From the NCBI RefSeq assembly GCF_000150275.1, contig NW_002060958.1:1495225-1559224 (forward strand): a stretch of DNA of 64,000 bases, read 5' to 3'. Below, piece after piece: positions 14,701-26,486 of this stretch (position 1 is the first letter of the stretch; each line of letters starts with the position of its first letter). The notes under the pieces are model-generated. The model was not told the DNA's origin and did not search any database. It saw only the letters and a program-made list of their open reading frames with translations. Position numbers and translations under genes: made by a program. Origin of the DNA: Trichoplax adhaerens. Lineage: Eukaryota > Placozoa > Uniplacotomia > Trichoplacea > Trichoplacidae.

Positions 14701-15330
14701 CTGCTGTTACCTAGAATTTGCATAGATATTGACCTTGATAATTGCATGTTTAATTAATAATATTATTTTCCGTCATGATAGCGTTATTTTTTTTTTCTAT
14801 GAATATACTGACTAACGATCATAAAAATGGTTTCGTAAAGCGGAACTCTTATCTTGATTTCAGTCGATAATCCACCTTACTACTCACTGATAAAATACTG
14901 TTATCTAGAATTTGTATATATATTTACATACATAATTACATATTTTAAGAATATTATCTAAACTATAATTTATAGTATAATTGATGCTTACGTCGCTAGA
15001 CTATAAATTGATTTGCTAATAAAATGTTTGGCTTCGTAGTTTGGTCTACGAGAGTAGTTCCCGTGGCATCCTATTAATCTTCTATTGTAAATATTTAACC
15101 ATTTTTGAATTATCTCGTTAGTACATGTCGATCAATATAGGCCAATACAGGGTTTATAGTTTTAATTTTGCTCACACAGGCCTACGTACATAGTGCTAAA
15201 ATTCACGAATAGAATTGGATTTCCACACTATAGATCCCTATATATATTTATTTTCTGTTATTATCCAAATATTCCTTTAAAAAAATTTAGAATACGAATA
15301 ATGATATTATTCCATAATAGTAAATTTGTG
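11700..15330. other. Intergenic, weakly repetitive, no gene seen
   Basis: Very AT-rich with no supported gene. Weak recurring blocks are visible around 13.6-14.6 kb (CTAAAATAGTAC and TTATAAATTGAATTAAT variants) and suggest another, more decayed array, but I could not fix a period. Confidence 0.4.
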
Positions 15331-15339
15331 GGTACGTTG

Positions 15340-15840
15340 ATGATTTTTCAGTATCATTTCAATTTTCATTAAGAATGCTGAAATTGATTACATTATTTGC
15401 AATGTTGTAAATATTCAATTGCGCATTGATCATTTCCCGTAATTATTCCAACATTTCTCAAAAATGTTGAATAGAATAACATTATCTCAAATGCAGTAAA
15501 TCCTCTTCGGTCACTTTCCCTATCCATTCCAGTATTGCTTAAAAAACATTGAAAAGAATGACATTAATTTCGATATCGTAAATGCTCATTGATCATTTCC
15601 CGCAATCATTTTAATATTGATCCAAAAATATTGAATATGATGATGACATTATATTCAGTGTCGTTAATGCTTATTGATCATTTCCTGTAATCATTTTAGT
15701 ATTGCTCCAAAAATGTTGAAAATATTGATATTATTTTCAATGTCGTTATTCCTTATTGATCATTTTCCGTAATGATTCCAATATTTCTCAAAAAAATGTT
15801 AAAAATAGTGACATTATCCCGATATGGTAAGTTAACAGTA
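15340..15840. repeat. Tandem array, ~82 bp units
   Basis: Units carry TTGATCATTTCCCGTAATCA followed by TTCCAATATTTCTCAAAAA and TGTTGAAAATAATGACATTAT. Landmark GATCATTTCC copies start near 15428, 15591, 15676 and 15758, with a diverged copy near 15515. Spacing is about 82-85 bp, and there are about six units. Confidence 0.75.
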
Positions 15841-16954
15841 CAGGACGAGCAAGTAGTCAGATATGTTAAAGCGGCATGGATACCTGCTTATGTATTAGCT
15901 TAAAACAGAGAAAGCACTTTGTAATGCCATCAAGCGCAAGTATAAGAAGAATAGCTTCTTGCATGGATCAGGCATAATTACCGCAAGTCAAGCGAATATA
16001 ACTGGTATAATAACTTTCAAAAAATTTAATTCTTTGAGGGCAAATTACAAAAGCAAGTAAGCATCGTCAATGATACCATCTAACCAGTTAATAAAGAAAT
16101 CTGTCGTACACAAGGAAGATGGACAAGTGCGTCTGTAAATTATGTATCCATTTATATACACATGGAGTAATTCTACAGGTTAGAATAGATGACTTGGAAT
16201 TTACATCAAGAGTACAATGGAATAAAAATCGTTTCCATCAGTGTCTATAGTGGCAATTAACTCACAAATTATATTTCATCGTGGACTCAAATACAAACCA
16301 CATTAATTACCACCCAAATTATGTTGAAATAGCAAAAACAAAGGAGACGTCCAACATCTTTAACTAGTATAATCAATTACACTCTGAATATATGTTAATG
16401 TTATCGTGTCGCAATAAATTACTTTATTATCATATTAGAAAATAGACTAAAACAAGAAAAATTACAACAATCAGAGAAAGAAGTAAAATATGATAAGAGG
16501 GTTTATGTTTTTGAAATCATAAAGTCATTCGGTTATAATTTAATGTAATATCTGATTAAATCAACGGTCATAATTATGAATATTATCCGCTAAGCGTGAC
16601 ATAAGACATCAATTTGAAAATAATAACGAAACACTTTTTGTGTGGTAACACTCTGGATAATTAGTAAACATTTTACATAAAAATGAATATTGTGCATTTA
16701 ATAATACATAATAGTTGTGAACTGCTACCAAAAGTATTTCAAAGCTAGGATATTTACATCAATATCATCATGCTCTTTATTGCTAAAAATCTGATGGTTT
16801 AAATATAAGTTTAGCAATTGGTGAATGATTGATTGCTTGCGTCAATCAAGATTTCATACATTTTTATTAAACATTTCATCGGTGACAAGTTGGTTTTAAA
16901 TAAAAATTATGCATTTGTAGATAGGATCATCAGTATAGTATCATTTTGGGTGCA
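15840..16954. other. Intergenic, no gene seen
   Basis: AT-rich DNA downstream (3') of the MSL2-like gene. It probably includes that gene's 3' untranslated region. No other feature is supported. Confidence 0.4.
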
Positions 16955-17518
16955 TTAATCTAGTGTAGATAGATTTATTCTCTCTTTAGGACTTAAAGCA
17001 TCTATCAGAAATTCTGTATCACCACGACGCTTTTTCCTATTCGATTCTTCATCCATTGCATCCATAGAATGGAAGATTTCATCTTCGCAGCGATAATCCT
17101 CTTGTATTTGTATGAGCAGCTGATTTAACTGAATTTTGGTTTTTGCATTTCCAACTAGGTCATCGACGATGGCGCTAACATACTTGGCTAAGCAATTGAA
17201 GCATTTAACTAGACTTTTGCATTCTTCATCGACTGCATTTTCAAAACGTTCACGATTATTACAACTCTGACATAATGCAGTCTGATTTCGACCAGTCCAT
17301 CGACAGTGCTTACACACGTAATGACAGCATAATTTGGATTTTACTGGAAAGACCACCAATCTTCTACACCATGTGCATATCATGAGTTGCTGAAAGCGTC
17401 TGCAAGACTCTAACAATTCGCTACAGCTGGTTTCCGACGGTGGTTGTGTTAATAACCGGCAAAGTTCAACGTAGACACTAACAGCTACGCTCTTTCTACT
17501 TTTTGCCATAGGAATCAT
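16955..17518 (-). CDS. MSL2-like RING-finger protein (short form)
   Basis: A 187-residue single-exon frame. An in-frame TGA 36 nt upstream of the ATG supports the start. A RING-type zinc-binding pattern runs C48-x2-C51-x12-C64-x-H66-x2-C69-x2-C72-x10-C83-x2-C86. The segment HYVCKHC and the following ERFE match the arrangement in the RING of MSL2 (male-specific lethal 2), as does the helix-rich segment before the RING. In flies and vertebrates MSL2 is the E3 ligase partner of MSL1 in the MSL histone-acetylation complex and can ubiquitylate histone H2B; that role is inferred here. The protein is much shorter than vertebrate MSL2 (over 500 residues) and shows no CXC DNA-binding domain. The tail near residues 160-170 is basic (RKKRR). 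A further unrecognised exon or another RING family remain possible. Confidence 0.75.
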   Translation of the reverse strand: MIPMAKSRKSVAVSVYVELCRLLTQPPSETSCSELLESCRRFQQLMICTWCRRLVVFPVKSKLCCHYVCKHCRWTGRNQTALCQSCNNRERFENAVDEECKSLVKCFNCLAKYVSAIVDDLVGNAKTKIQLNQLLIQIQEDYRCEDEIFHSMDAMDEESNRKKRRGDTEFLIDALSPKERINLSTLD

Positions 17519-18780
17519 TTTTGGTACATGACTAATTGTGACGGTTGGGAGTCAATGCTGGGCTAGTACGATAATAATGCTGCCTTGAGATGTTGTTGGC
17601 AATCCAGTTAATGATCTGTAATAGAATGAATTCAATTCAAATAGGGTTGAGGTTATCAGAAGGTTATTAAAACAGTCCATTATAGCCTAGCTAATTACTC
17701 ATTCTAACTTTAGCTTTGATATTTTAATAAAAATATTATGCTATTTGTAAAGTAGGTTAGTCATGACTGTCTATTTTATTGAAAGCAGTTATCAGTACAA
17801 GAATTACTGTAGGGCTACTTTAACCCTTTAAGAAGTGGTACTGAATATCATCAAGTACAACAATATACGAGTACTATTGTTGATTAGATTCAACTCGGAC
17901 TTCATCGCGTAGGTACTTAGCCATTCCTGCGAATTTTGATATCTTTAAAAAAGGCCAATGAGCTCTTAGCATCATGGCTTCCATCGACTAAGCACTGTAC
18001 TGTATATGAACAAGTGTGTTGCGTGTAGAATCCATTCGATTTTTAGTAGCTAGTATACAGTAAGTTGTAGTTCTATCAAGCAGAATGATTGCGAATTTCC
18101 AAGGGGGCAACATCTCATGGTAGTGAATGACAAATTGTTGATTACCAATAAACAGATGTAGATAATGGGTTTTGTAGCCTCTTCTCATCTGCGATTTCTT
18201 TAGTAAAGATAGCCGACTATTCTACGTTACATGGTGCTCACTTCCTACAGTATTACTTTTATCATCCATTACACTACAGGGAATTAGCAGAAGTCGCTGT
18301 ACTGATCTATTTCTTATCCATCACTTTAAATGTTGTTATTCATTTAGACGATACTACAGTATGCTAGACTATAGCTATAGTATTTATTAAATCATACTAC
18401 GATACAGGCTCTTCGAGAAGATAAGAGAATCACTCGATCAGTTCCTTTGCTCTACTTATTGGGGACCTTATAGCGATAGGCAAGATTGTGGTGATTTCAG
18501 TCAATGCATAAAATTAGAAAGTTACTCCATTGATGACACAGTTTACGTAGCGGATTCAACTTGCAAGTCAAGAAGGTAGAACAAAGTTGATCGCCTTACA
18601 GCCACTCCGAGCTCCAAGTCTACTCCAATGGTAGCACTCATCGTATCCAAAGTAGGAAGAAAATAGACTCAAGTTCAAGTATACTGTTGGATGAGTCGAA
18701 AGATTTTATTCAACCGATCCAGGTAGAATTATCTCACGCAGTAGCTTACCATCATGGCAATATCAGTAGCAATTGATTGA
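17519..18780. other. Intergenic, no gene seen
   Basis: Upstream region of the MSL2-like gene. No splice-consistent exons or repeats were recognised. A 66-codon minus-strand frame at 17988-18188 has no support. Confidence 0.4.
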
Positions 18781-19990
18781 CTGTGAATCAATATCTCTAT
18801 TCGATCCTAGTTGAATCTAGTGGACTATCATGTCAGCAAGTTTGACTATTTGAAGTGATACTGCAGTACTTAAGAGTAATGCCATTTCCGATTGATCCTA
18901 ATTCAATCTGCAATGGCGTTGGCTACCATGACAGTCAGCCATATGATTTGAACTAATAGTGTGCAAACTATCTTGGATCGATTTTCGTTTCATTTGCGTA
19001 GGTAGTGGCTATCACGACAGTCCATTCCATGATTTGAACGAATAGTGAGTAAAATATGCAATCGATCCTAATTGAATCTGTATTGGCGTTGACTATGATG
19101 ACAGTCAGCTACAAGGCTTGAGCTAACAGTGAGTAAACTATCTCCAATCGATCTTTGTTCAATCTTAGCTATGATGATTTAAACTGAGGGTGAGTCAATT
19201 ATCTTCGATTGATCTCTGTTCAATCTTAGCTACTACGACAGTCAGTTTGATGATTTGAACGAAGAGTGTGTAAAATATGCGATCGATCTTCGTTGAATCT
19301 GCATTGGCGTTGACTATGATGACAATTAGCTACAAGGCTTGAGCTAAAACAGTGAGCAAACTATCTCTAATCGATCTTTGTTCAATCTTAGTTATGATGA
19401 CAATCAGTTTGATGATTTAAACTGAGGGTGAGTCAATTATCTTAGCTACTACGACAGTCAGTTTGATGATTTAAACGAAGAGTGTGTAAAATATGCGATC
19501 GATCCTCGTTGAATCTGCATTGGCGTTGACTATCATAACCGTCAGCTATATGACTTGAACGAACAGTGAGTAAACTATCTCTAATCGATCTTTGTTCAAT
19601 GTTAGCTATCACAACTGTCCGTTCTCTAATTTAAACGAACAGTGAGTAAAATAACAAATTCATCCTAGTTGAGTCTGCATTGGTGCTGACTATTATAACA
19701 GCGAATTCGATGATGTTCACCAGTAGTAAGTAAACTATCTCCAATCGATCTTGGTTCAAAACTACGTTGGCGGTGGCTATGACAACAGTTAGTTTGAATC
19801 ATTTGAACTAAGAGTGAGTAAAATATCCGGATCGAGTTCAATCGTTGAATCTGCATAGGTGTTGACTATCATCCATGGTGAGTCGACTATTTGCGATCAA
19901 TTGTAGCCCAATGTGCGTTGATGATAACAATCAGTGAGATGATGTAAACTAATGGTGAGTAAAGGTATCTGCAATCGATCTTGTTTGAAA
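18780..19990. repeat. Tandem array, ~80 bp units
   Basis: A unit reading roughly ATCGATCTTCGTTGAATCTG, then TTGGCGTTGACTATGATGAC, then AGTCAG, GATTTGAAC and AGTGAGTAAACTATC recurs about 13-15 times. The GTGAGTAAA-like landmark lies near 19047, 19130, 19189, 19267, 19351, 19427, 19480, 19566, 19648, 19726 and 19808. Spacing is mostly 75-85 bp, with a few shorter units. Confidence 0.8.
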
Positions 19991-20870
19991 CTGTATCTCA
20001 TTCAATATCACCACAGCAATTTAGCGTGCTCGACGTAGTCTAGCATGGGGCATAGTCCTACTTTCGACTGCAATGGCGTGTATGTCAATCGTGTCGTCTC
20101 CAAGATAGCTAGAAAAGTAGTGGGCCTACTATGTTCATAGCTACTGTAGTCAATTGATGAAGGATAGAAGACATCGTTGATGGGGTACTTGTTGGCTGTT
20201 CAAGTCTCGATCTGAGCCACATCCTGTACCTAAAAATGGGCCCATCTCATTGAACGATTGAGTGGCTGACTGTCGTTCGTTTGCATCGCTTTCCAAATTG
20301 GTAGAGAGAGTCTATTCTACTTACATGGGTAGCAATGGTCGTTGAAATCGATCAATGGAGACAAGTCTTTGGGCTCTTTTTTTGCCTACCAATGGAGCAA
20401 GATGGCTGTCAAGAAGGTTTGAGGGAAAATGGTCGCCATGGACAAATGGTTGCAATGGTGATTGGCTTGAGGCGTGAGCGGCTTGACGTGTTGATGTTGT
20501 CAACCCAAAGGTCACACTCACTTTCTGGAGTCTGGTGTCAACTCAAGAGTGAGTGTCACAACTGCACTATCGGGATGAGTCAGCAGCGATCCAACGAACG
20601 ACACAATACGATGACGTGTCGTCTGGTTGGCAGTCTGCTTCTACTCCAGTCAGTGACAATCGAGGACTATTTTGTATTGCATACAGTATAGGTCGTTGGC
20701 TACAGAAAGAGCATCATGCCAGCTGTCTGCCCACTCTGTCCTACAGATCGCATTGCCTGTCCCATCTTCCAGCAGAGTCCAGTAGTCCAGTACTGGACAC
20801 AGTACTATAGTACTTGGTCATGATAGCATTTTACAAAGTCGCAGAAACTTGAAAATCGAAAATAAATTGA
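19990..20870. other. Relatively GC-rich spacer, no gene seen
   Basis: Less AT-rich than its surroundings and open in several overlapping frames on both strands (20321-20810). None shows a recognisable motif or splice context, and the frames overlap one another, as expected from lower AT content alone. Confidence 0.4.
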
Positions 20871-21540
20871 TAGATCATGTCTGTACCTCTGAAAACAAGA
20901 ATCATTTTGGAATTACTGTACTGTAGACTGCATACTGTACTGTCCTGCACTTGCATAATGAGAACGCGAAGTACTGTACACTGTACAGTAAGTACTGTAG
21001 TGGTCACGAGTTCGCTGAGTACTGTGCTACTGTATACAGTACTGTACAGTACTGTATCCTGAGTGTACAGTATAGTGTACTGTAAAGTAAGTACTGTAGT
21101 CAGGACAATGAGGAGGTACTGTTGTGCGCATGGCTCATTTCCAAGACCAGGCCAAGACATTGATTTCAAAATTCCCTAAGCAGCCATGGACTATTTCTAT
21201 TTTTTTACAGCTAGTGGAATTAGACTGCATACTGTCCTGTACTTGCATAATGAGAGCGCGAAGTACTGTACAGTACACTGTACAGTAAGTACTGTATTGT
21301 GCTATACTGTACTGTACTGTACAGTACTGTATCCTGAGTGTACAGTATAGTGTACTGTAAAGTAGGTACTGTAGTCAGGAGGGTACTGTACTGTACTGGA
21401 AGTACAGTAGTCCGGACTCTGAGGAAGTACTGTTGTGCGCATGGCTCGTTTCCAGACCAGGCCAAGACATTGATTTTAAAATAACCTAAGCAGCCGTGGA
21501 CTATTTCTCTTCTTTTACAGCTAGTGTAGTAGGCTACTTT
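20870..21540. repeat. Two-copy tandem duplication rich in CWGTA pentamers
   Basis: Two copies of a roughly 300-bp unit. Both have GACTGCATACTGT...CTTGCATAATGAGA (near 20926 and 21223), then runs of CTGTA/CAGTA pentamers, then TCCTGAGTGTACAGTATAGT, and finally GACCAGGCCAAGACATTGAT with CAGC(C)GTGGACTATTTCT. Each contains long self-complementary stretches made from pentamers CTGTA and CAGTA. The open frames across it are repeat artefacts. Confidence 0.85.
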
Positions 21541-22480
21541 TAGCATATTGCACTATGGTAGTGTAAAGTACTCATCTTTGCACTCCACCGGGATCAACTT
21601 GGAAGAACGACCAGATCTCTATGCTACCGCTAAAGAGGAAGAAAAACAACCCATTGTTATACTGTAGACGCGTAGAATAGACATGTAGTCACCCTTTTGC
21701 ATCCAAGAGTGCAATTTGTCAAACAATTTTTACAATGCATGTCGAAAATACACCATTCTAGGATAGACCTTCATATACGCTCCATCATTTTATATTCTAT
21801 AGTACAATGATTAGTGTTTTTAGCTATGTCGTTAATTTCAAATGTTAAAACTACTAAGTGTAAATATGGCTGGCCAAGTGGCCATTTCCAATGCGATAGC
21901 TGGCATCACCTGAACTACAGTACCAATGGTACAGTATACGGTCAACTTTACTGTACTTTGTATTGTAGAACGAGGAATTCCACCGGTCCAATTTTCAAAA
22001 TCAATTTTCAAACCGTCCTCGATACAAACAAAGTTTATCATCGCCATTCATCTTCTCTTCCATCGGATGCAGAATATTCTTCCTGGACGAAAGGTAACCG
22101 AAATCATTCAACTTATAGTATTAGAAGGACCACTGTAGACTAAAGTTCTCTCTTACTCGATAGCGAAATAAAATTCAATGATCAACTTGATTGCGATGAG
22201 TTGAACAGGACTGCTAATGAACTCTTCAACTTAAACGTTATGTAAACTATGATGTAAACACAAGCAGCCAACTTGATAGTCTTTCCAAATATTCACATCG
22301 CTTATGTTGAAGATGATTATTGTGATTGCTATCGTGTATTGTTGTGAATGGATGGATGCAGTAGCCCTACTGTGATAGCAATGCGTCAATAGAGCAATCA
22401 TTTTTCATATCCGGTCCGATCATAGGATCCATCTTATCCTGTATCTGTTTGTTGACATCATGTAGAAAATGATTCTTAGT
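21540..22480. other. Intergenic, no gene seen
   Basis: Contains overlapping short open frames at 21814-22143. None has a family signature or a supported splice partner. Confidence 0.35.
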
Positions 22481-23150
22481 AGTAATTCATGTCTGAACGG
22501 AAAATCTTCTACGATGCCGCTGGACTCTACCAATTCATATATGGCAGCATTCATTTATTGATAGGATTATTCATTAAAGTTGTCTTTGTAATTAAATTTC
22601 TAGTATCAATAAGGGACAATCTGCACCCCCATTCAGCCAAGGAGACAACTAGCATACATAATTCGATTTGTTGACGTGATCCATTTTAGAGAAAAATGAT
22701 TGCTTGTTAGCCTTAAGTAATGATGCTATATTTTATATTAGAATACTACTACGACGTAGTTGGGTTGAACGAATTTATAAAAAACATCATTCGTTACTTG
22801 ATCAGATTTTATAGTGTCAGTTAAAACCTGGTTCTATTGACGTTACACGTTATATTATATTACTTACACTAGGAAATCATTCATTGCTAGTCTTCATTTA
22901 AAGTCTGCTATGACATAGCTTCACCTAAACAGTTCATGAAGAACAGTATTCCTTTCTTGATAAGGCTATATAGTTTCTATCAGGGCCAGTCATCACGACA
23001 AGCAGGAACTATATGGTCCTGGTTGTTTGTTGATATTATACGTTAAATAGGAAATTATTTGCTGTTAACCATTCGGCTTTAATTCATAAATGACAGCATT
23101 CGTTCTCTGATACGGTTACATTGTGTCATTTCTATCAGTAGTCCCTATTC
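22480..23150. repeat. Degenerate tandem array, ~180 bp units
   Basis: Three to four diverged copies. The landmark AGGAAATCATTCATTGCTAG is near 22870, with relatives near 22687 and 23048. Each is followed by a CATTCGTT...TTGATAAGGCTATATAGT-like block. Spacing is about 180 bp. Confidence 0.6.
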
Positions 23151-23483
23151 CTATCATTATTAATCTTAATTTTAAAGTCATCATGGCCCCGGTCTGCACC
23201 TTGTTTCATCGATCGGGACAAAGTATAATCATACAGTATCTTGTTTATCTCTATAGTGCTATCGATTTGATAATTACATAATCGACAGTGTTGATTTACT
23301 TTCATACTGCCATTACAGTTATCTTCAAAGCCTTCTAACTCTTCAATACAAACTACCACTATGCTAACCTTAGTATAGTACAATGCTTTTCTATTTACTG
23401 TGACTATCACAATACCAACTTGTCATACTATCATCTTTTACAGTTTATCTGTCTGTGATACAATATCAACAACGATATACTAG

Positions 23484-25628
23484 ATGGAGATCCAATCTGA
23501 ACCGAGTGAAAAAGTGAGTTGTGCATGGGATATCGACTTGGAGGACTGGGAAAAACCGACAAAGTCCAAGCGTAAGCCCGATCTTAAGCAGAAATATCTC
23601 AAGAAAAACAAACAGAAAGTGGAAATAGTTCCATGTACTATGAATCAAGAGCTAATGATTAATAGAAAAATGCTAGATGTGCGCAGATGGTAAGAGATGA
23701 TACACTATATGAATACCAGCAAATAGCGTATAGTATTCAGCAGAGAGTGATGCCAAAGTTTTAATTTGATTACCATTCATATACACCATGTCATAACAAA
23801 GTTACAATATTCGTTAACATGTACTGGCTAGGTTTTGCATAAGTCGACCTCAGTATTGGAAATCTTGTGGTATGTCATCGGTAGTTTCATGTTGGAATTA
23901 TTTATTCAGTACTTTGGGAGCAGGAAGGTTTGTAAAAAATTCTACTACATACGCATTAGTGGGTTGCTATGAAACCGAAATGATTCCCAAAATCTAAATC
24001 GATACCTATGTTATTAGCTTAAATCCTATACGGCAAGAGGATGCGCTTTCTATTCTGGGATTTGAAAAGCCTTTTAATGAAATTCATTTTGGCCCTTTTA
24101 CTGGCAATGCAACGCTAATGAGGTAATGATGGACGCTAATGACCGCGCATTAATGTCTGTTACAGACTAGTCATTGCCATTATTATCCATGTTGTATTTT
24201 ATTTACTGTTTACTGTTAGTCTTGAACTCACCCTTAGTGGACAGTACTAGCTTATCCACCCTTATAGCTCAATATTATATTATTTGTGACAACATTTAAT
24301 TTTATGGCATCAAAATGTTAGATGATAGTAATGAAATGATTACTACTGCCAGTCCTGTACAGCAGGCTACGCTAGTACAACGATCGGCTACAAATAGAGT
24401 GCAATATTCTATGTTAACAAAGTACCTACATGATCCTCTTATAAAAACTTCCCAGATTGATTGCATGTCAATACCATAGGACATTTACATAAAATAGTAA
24501 AAGTAAGAAAATAAAATGATATTTTTGCATATAATTTTAGATGGTTTAGAAAGCTTTGCATATTCTTTGGAGTGAAAGGAAGATGCTCTTATTTTTATAA
24601 GCCTCATGGGGCAGGCAAAACTTCAGGCGTCACCGCAGACTGCGCTCTTGAATTACTCCAAACAGGGCTCCGAAGTAGTAATTGTGCCTTCATCTACCAT
24701 TGCAATAATCATTATATGTGTCCAATTGGATATGAAGTCGTACCACAATCTGCCGAACATGCTTACAGGTATGTAAACCAGGGAAACCTTTAATGTTCTC
24801 TAGTAATCTAAATACTAGGTATAATTAATAATTGCAATCTAGAAGTAAGCTCCAATATAAGCTGCAACAACAGAATCTTGCTGTAGCTATATACGGACAT
24901 CAATATAATTAACATTGAATAATTGTATAAATTTTATAGACCAGTTAAGGGAGATGTGGTATGGACTACTAAAAGACCTACTAAAACAAGGTCTCTTAGC
25001 AGTCCATGGATGTGAATACCAATATATGACTTTGCCTTTTTGAAAATGCTATAAATAGAGTAAAATAACTTTTCTTATGAACTATTTGAATTCAATTTAT
25101 TACCATTTCTCTACAAGCGATGTAACAAGCGGCGTATACAATGAAGATGAACGTAAGAGTTGGATTTTAGTGGGTGATACAAGCAAAAAACAGCCTGGTA
25201 TCCACTGCATACCGTATGTGTACAATAGTTAAATATTATTTTTGAACATTTTGTATTACGTTTACCGTAAATGAATCAATAAGGTCGTCAGATAAAACTA
25301 ATACGTGATAGAATAATGCTGCTGTGTTGAATTATTGTACGACAGTTGGGAAGAAATTGTTAAAGATCTGAATACCCAGATGCCATACCTTTACGATGTT
25401 CGACGTCGATATAAAGGCATAAAGAAATTAAATACCAGCAAAGAAGGTGGAAATATACATTGTCTCATGATATTTCGTAAATGTTCTACGCGTTGTTCGG
25501 ACGTAGCGAAACAAGTCTTGCAGCCGATTCAAGACTCCGGGAGTAATATTGATGATAACATATTAAAAGTCAACTTTAATAGCGTGCAAGAAGATACTAC
25601 GACTGAATTGATAGATCTCGATATTTAA
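23484..25628 (+). CDS. BIVM: BIVM (basic, immunoglobulin-like variable motif-containing) protein, complete, six exons
   Basis: Exons 23484-23689, 23832-23927, 24018-24122, 24541-24768, 25118-25213 and 25346-25628. All introns are GT-AG and phases close to 337 residues plus TAA. The N-terminus is basic (lysine-rich, residues about 30-52). From about residue 58 it follows the BIVM core as I recall it from vertebrates: [49 protein letters not shown], then [38 protein letters not shown] and GGNIHC. The C-terminal tail is acidic ([12 protein letters not shown]). It is shorter than human BIVM (about 500 residues), mainly at the termini. Family knowledge: a mostly uncharacterised intracellular protein, with a related core reported in Giardia; no biochemical activity can be assigned. 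A degraded copy lies directly downstream. I am confident of family and structure, not of function. Confidence 0.9.
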
Positions 25629-26486
25629 AGTCAAATTTATTGTAATGTGAATCACTTTCGTTGTATAGTAATTGGCAAGTGTTATTTGCATTTTAAGCTT
25701 TAAAGTAAATCCTGAGCAAGAAAATACTCTGTTTGCTTTGGGCTTAAAAGGATAACACTGCATACCCTCAAAAATATCTTACTGTAGATCTTCTTGTTTA
25801 TTGAATAGATTTCTCATAGTTCTATCACTAGCAGATCAACTCTACCATAAATCATTATTCATTTTAATTGAGGTGGTAGTCTGTAGTCATAGACAGAATA
25901 TATTGTCGCTAATTCACTGTAAAGTATAACACAACCTGTGCGGAGTTTCATTACAGTCTTCCGTTAGTGATAATTATTTTGTTCACTACTATACGTATGT
26001 TAATCTATGCGACTCTATTTACATTCTTGTTCATTTTTCGCAATTTTGCAGACATTTTATTCAATCTATTTGTTATAGCTTAGGTTACTTTTATCAAATT
26101 TGGCTGAAATTTTATGTACATAAGCTTTAGCTTATACTGTCAACCAAATCTGAGGAGAAAAGTTTATGTTACTGCTAGTCATGACTGTATCGCTGATGAC
26201 AGTAGAATTTCCTTTCTTAGTAAAATGACAAGGTTTATAACATAATCTTCTCCATGTAATGTGCAGGAGTGAAATCATCATTTACGTTTATAATTAATGT
26301 ACTATTACATGTTATATATAAATAAAGTATATTGATTTACACTTTTGTCTTTCATGCGCTATTCTAAGTGTTGCATTGGCATGATTTAGCTCAGTAATAG
26401 TGGCAATATACACCGTACTCTCCATCGCTTACAATAAATTATCTCTTATTTCCAAAATCTAAATTTACGCTAGGTAATATTATTTG
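25629..26486. other. Spacer between BIVM and its broken copy
   Basis: Probable BIVM 3' untranslated region followed by AT-rich DNA. I found no equivalent of BIVM exons 1 and 2, so the copy downstream lacks its 5' part. No other gene is seen. Confidence 0.5.

Noticed and set aside
20321-20810. Three overlapping frames on both strands in a GC-richer patch
   Set aside because: Overlap one another, show no motif or splice partners, and are expected from the lower stop-codon density.
23135-23410. 91-residue minus-strand frame head-to-head with BIVM
   Set aside because: Lacks an ATG at its start (GTG only), has no recognised motif and borders a degenerate repeat array.
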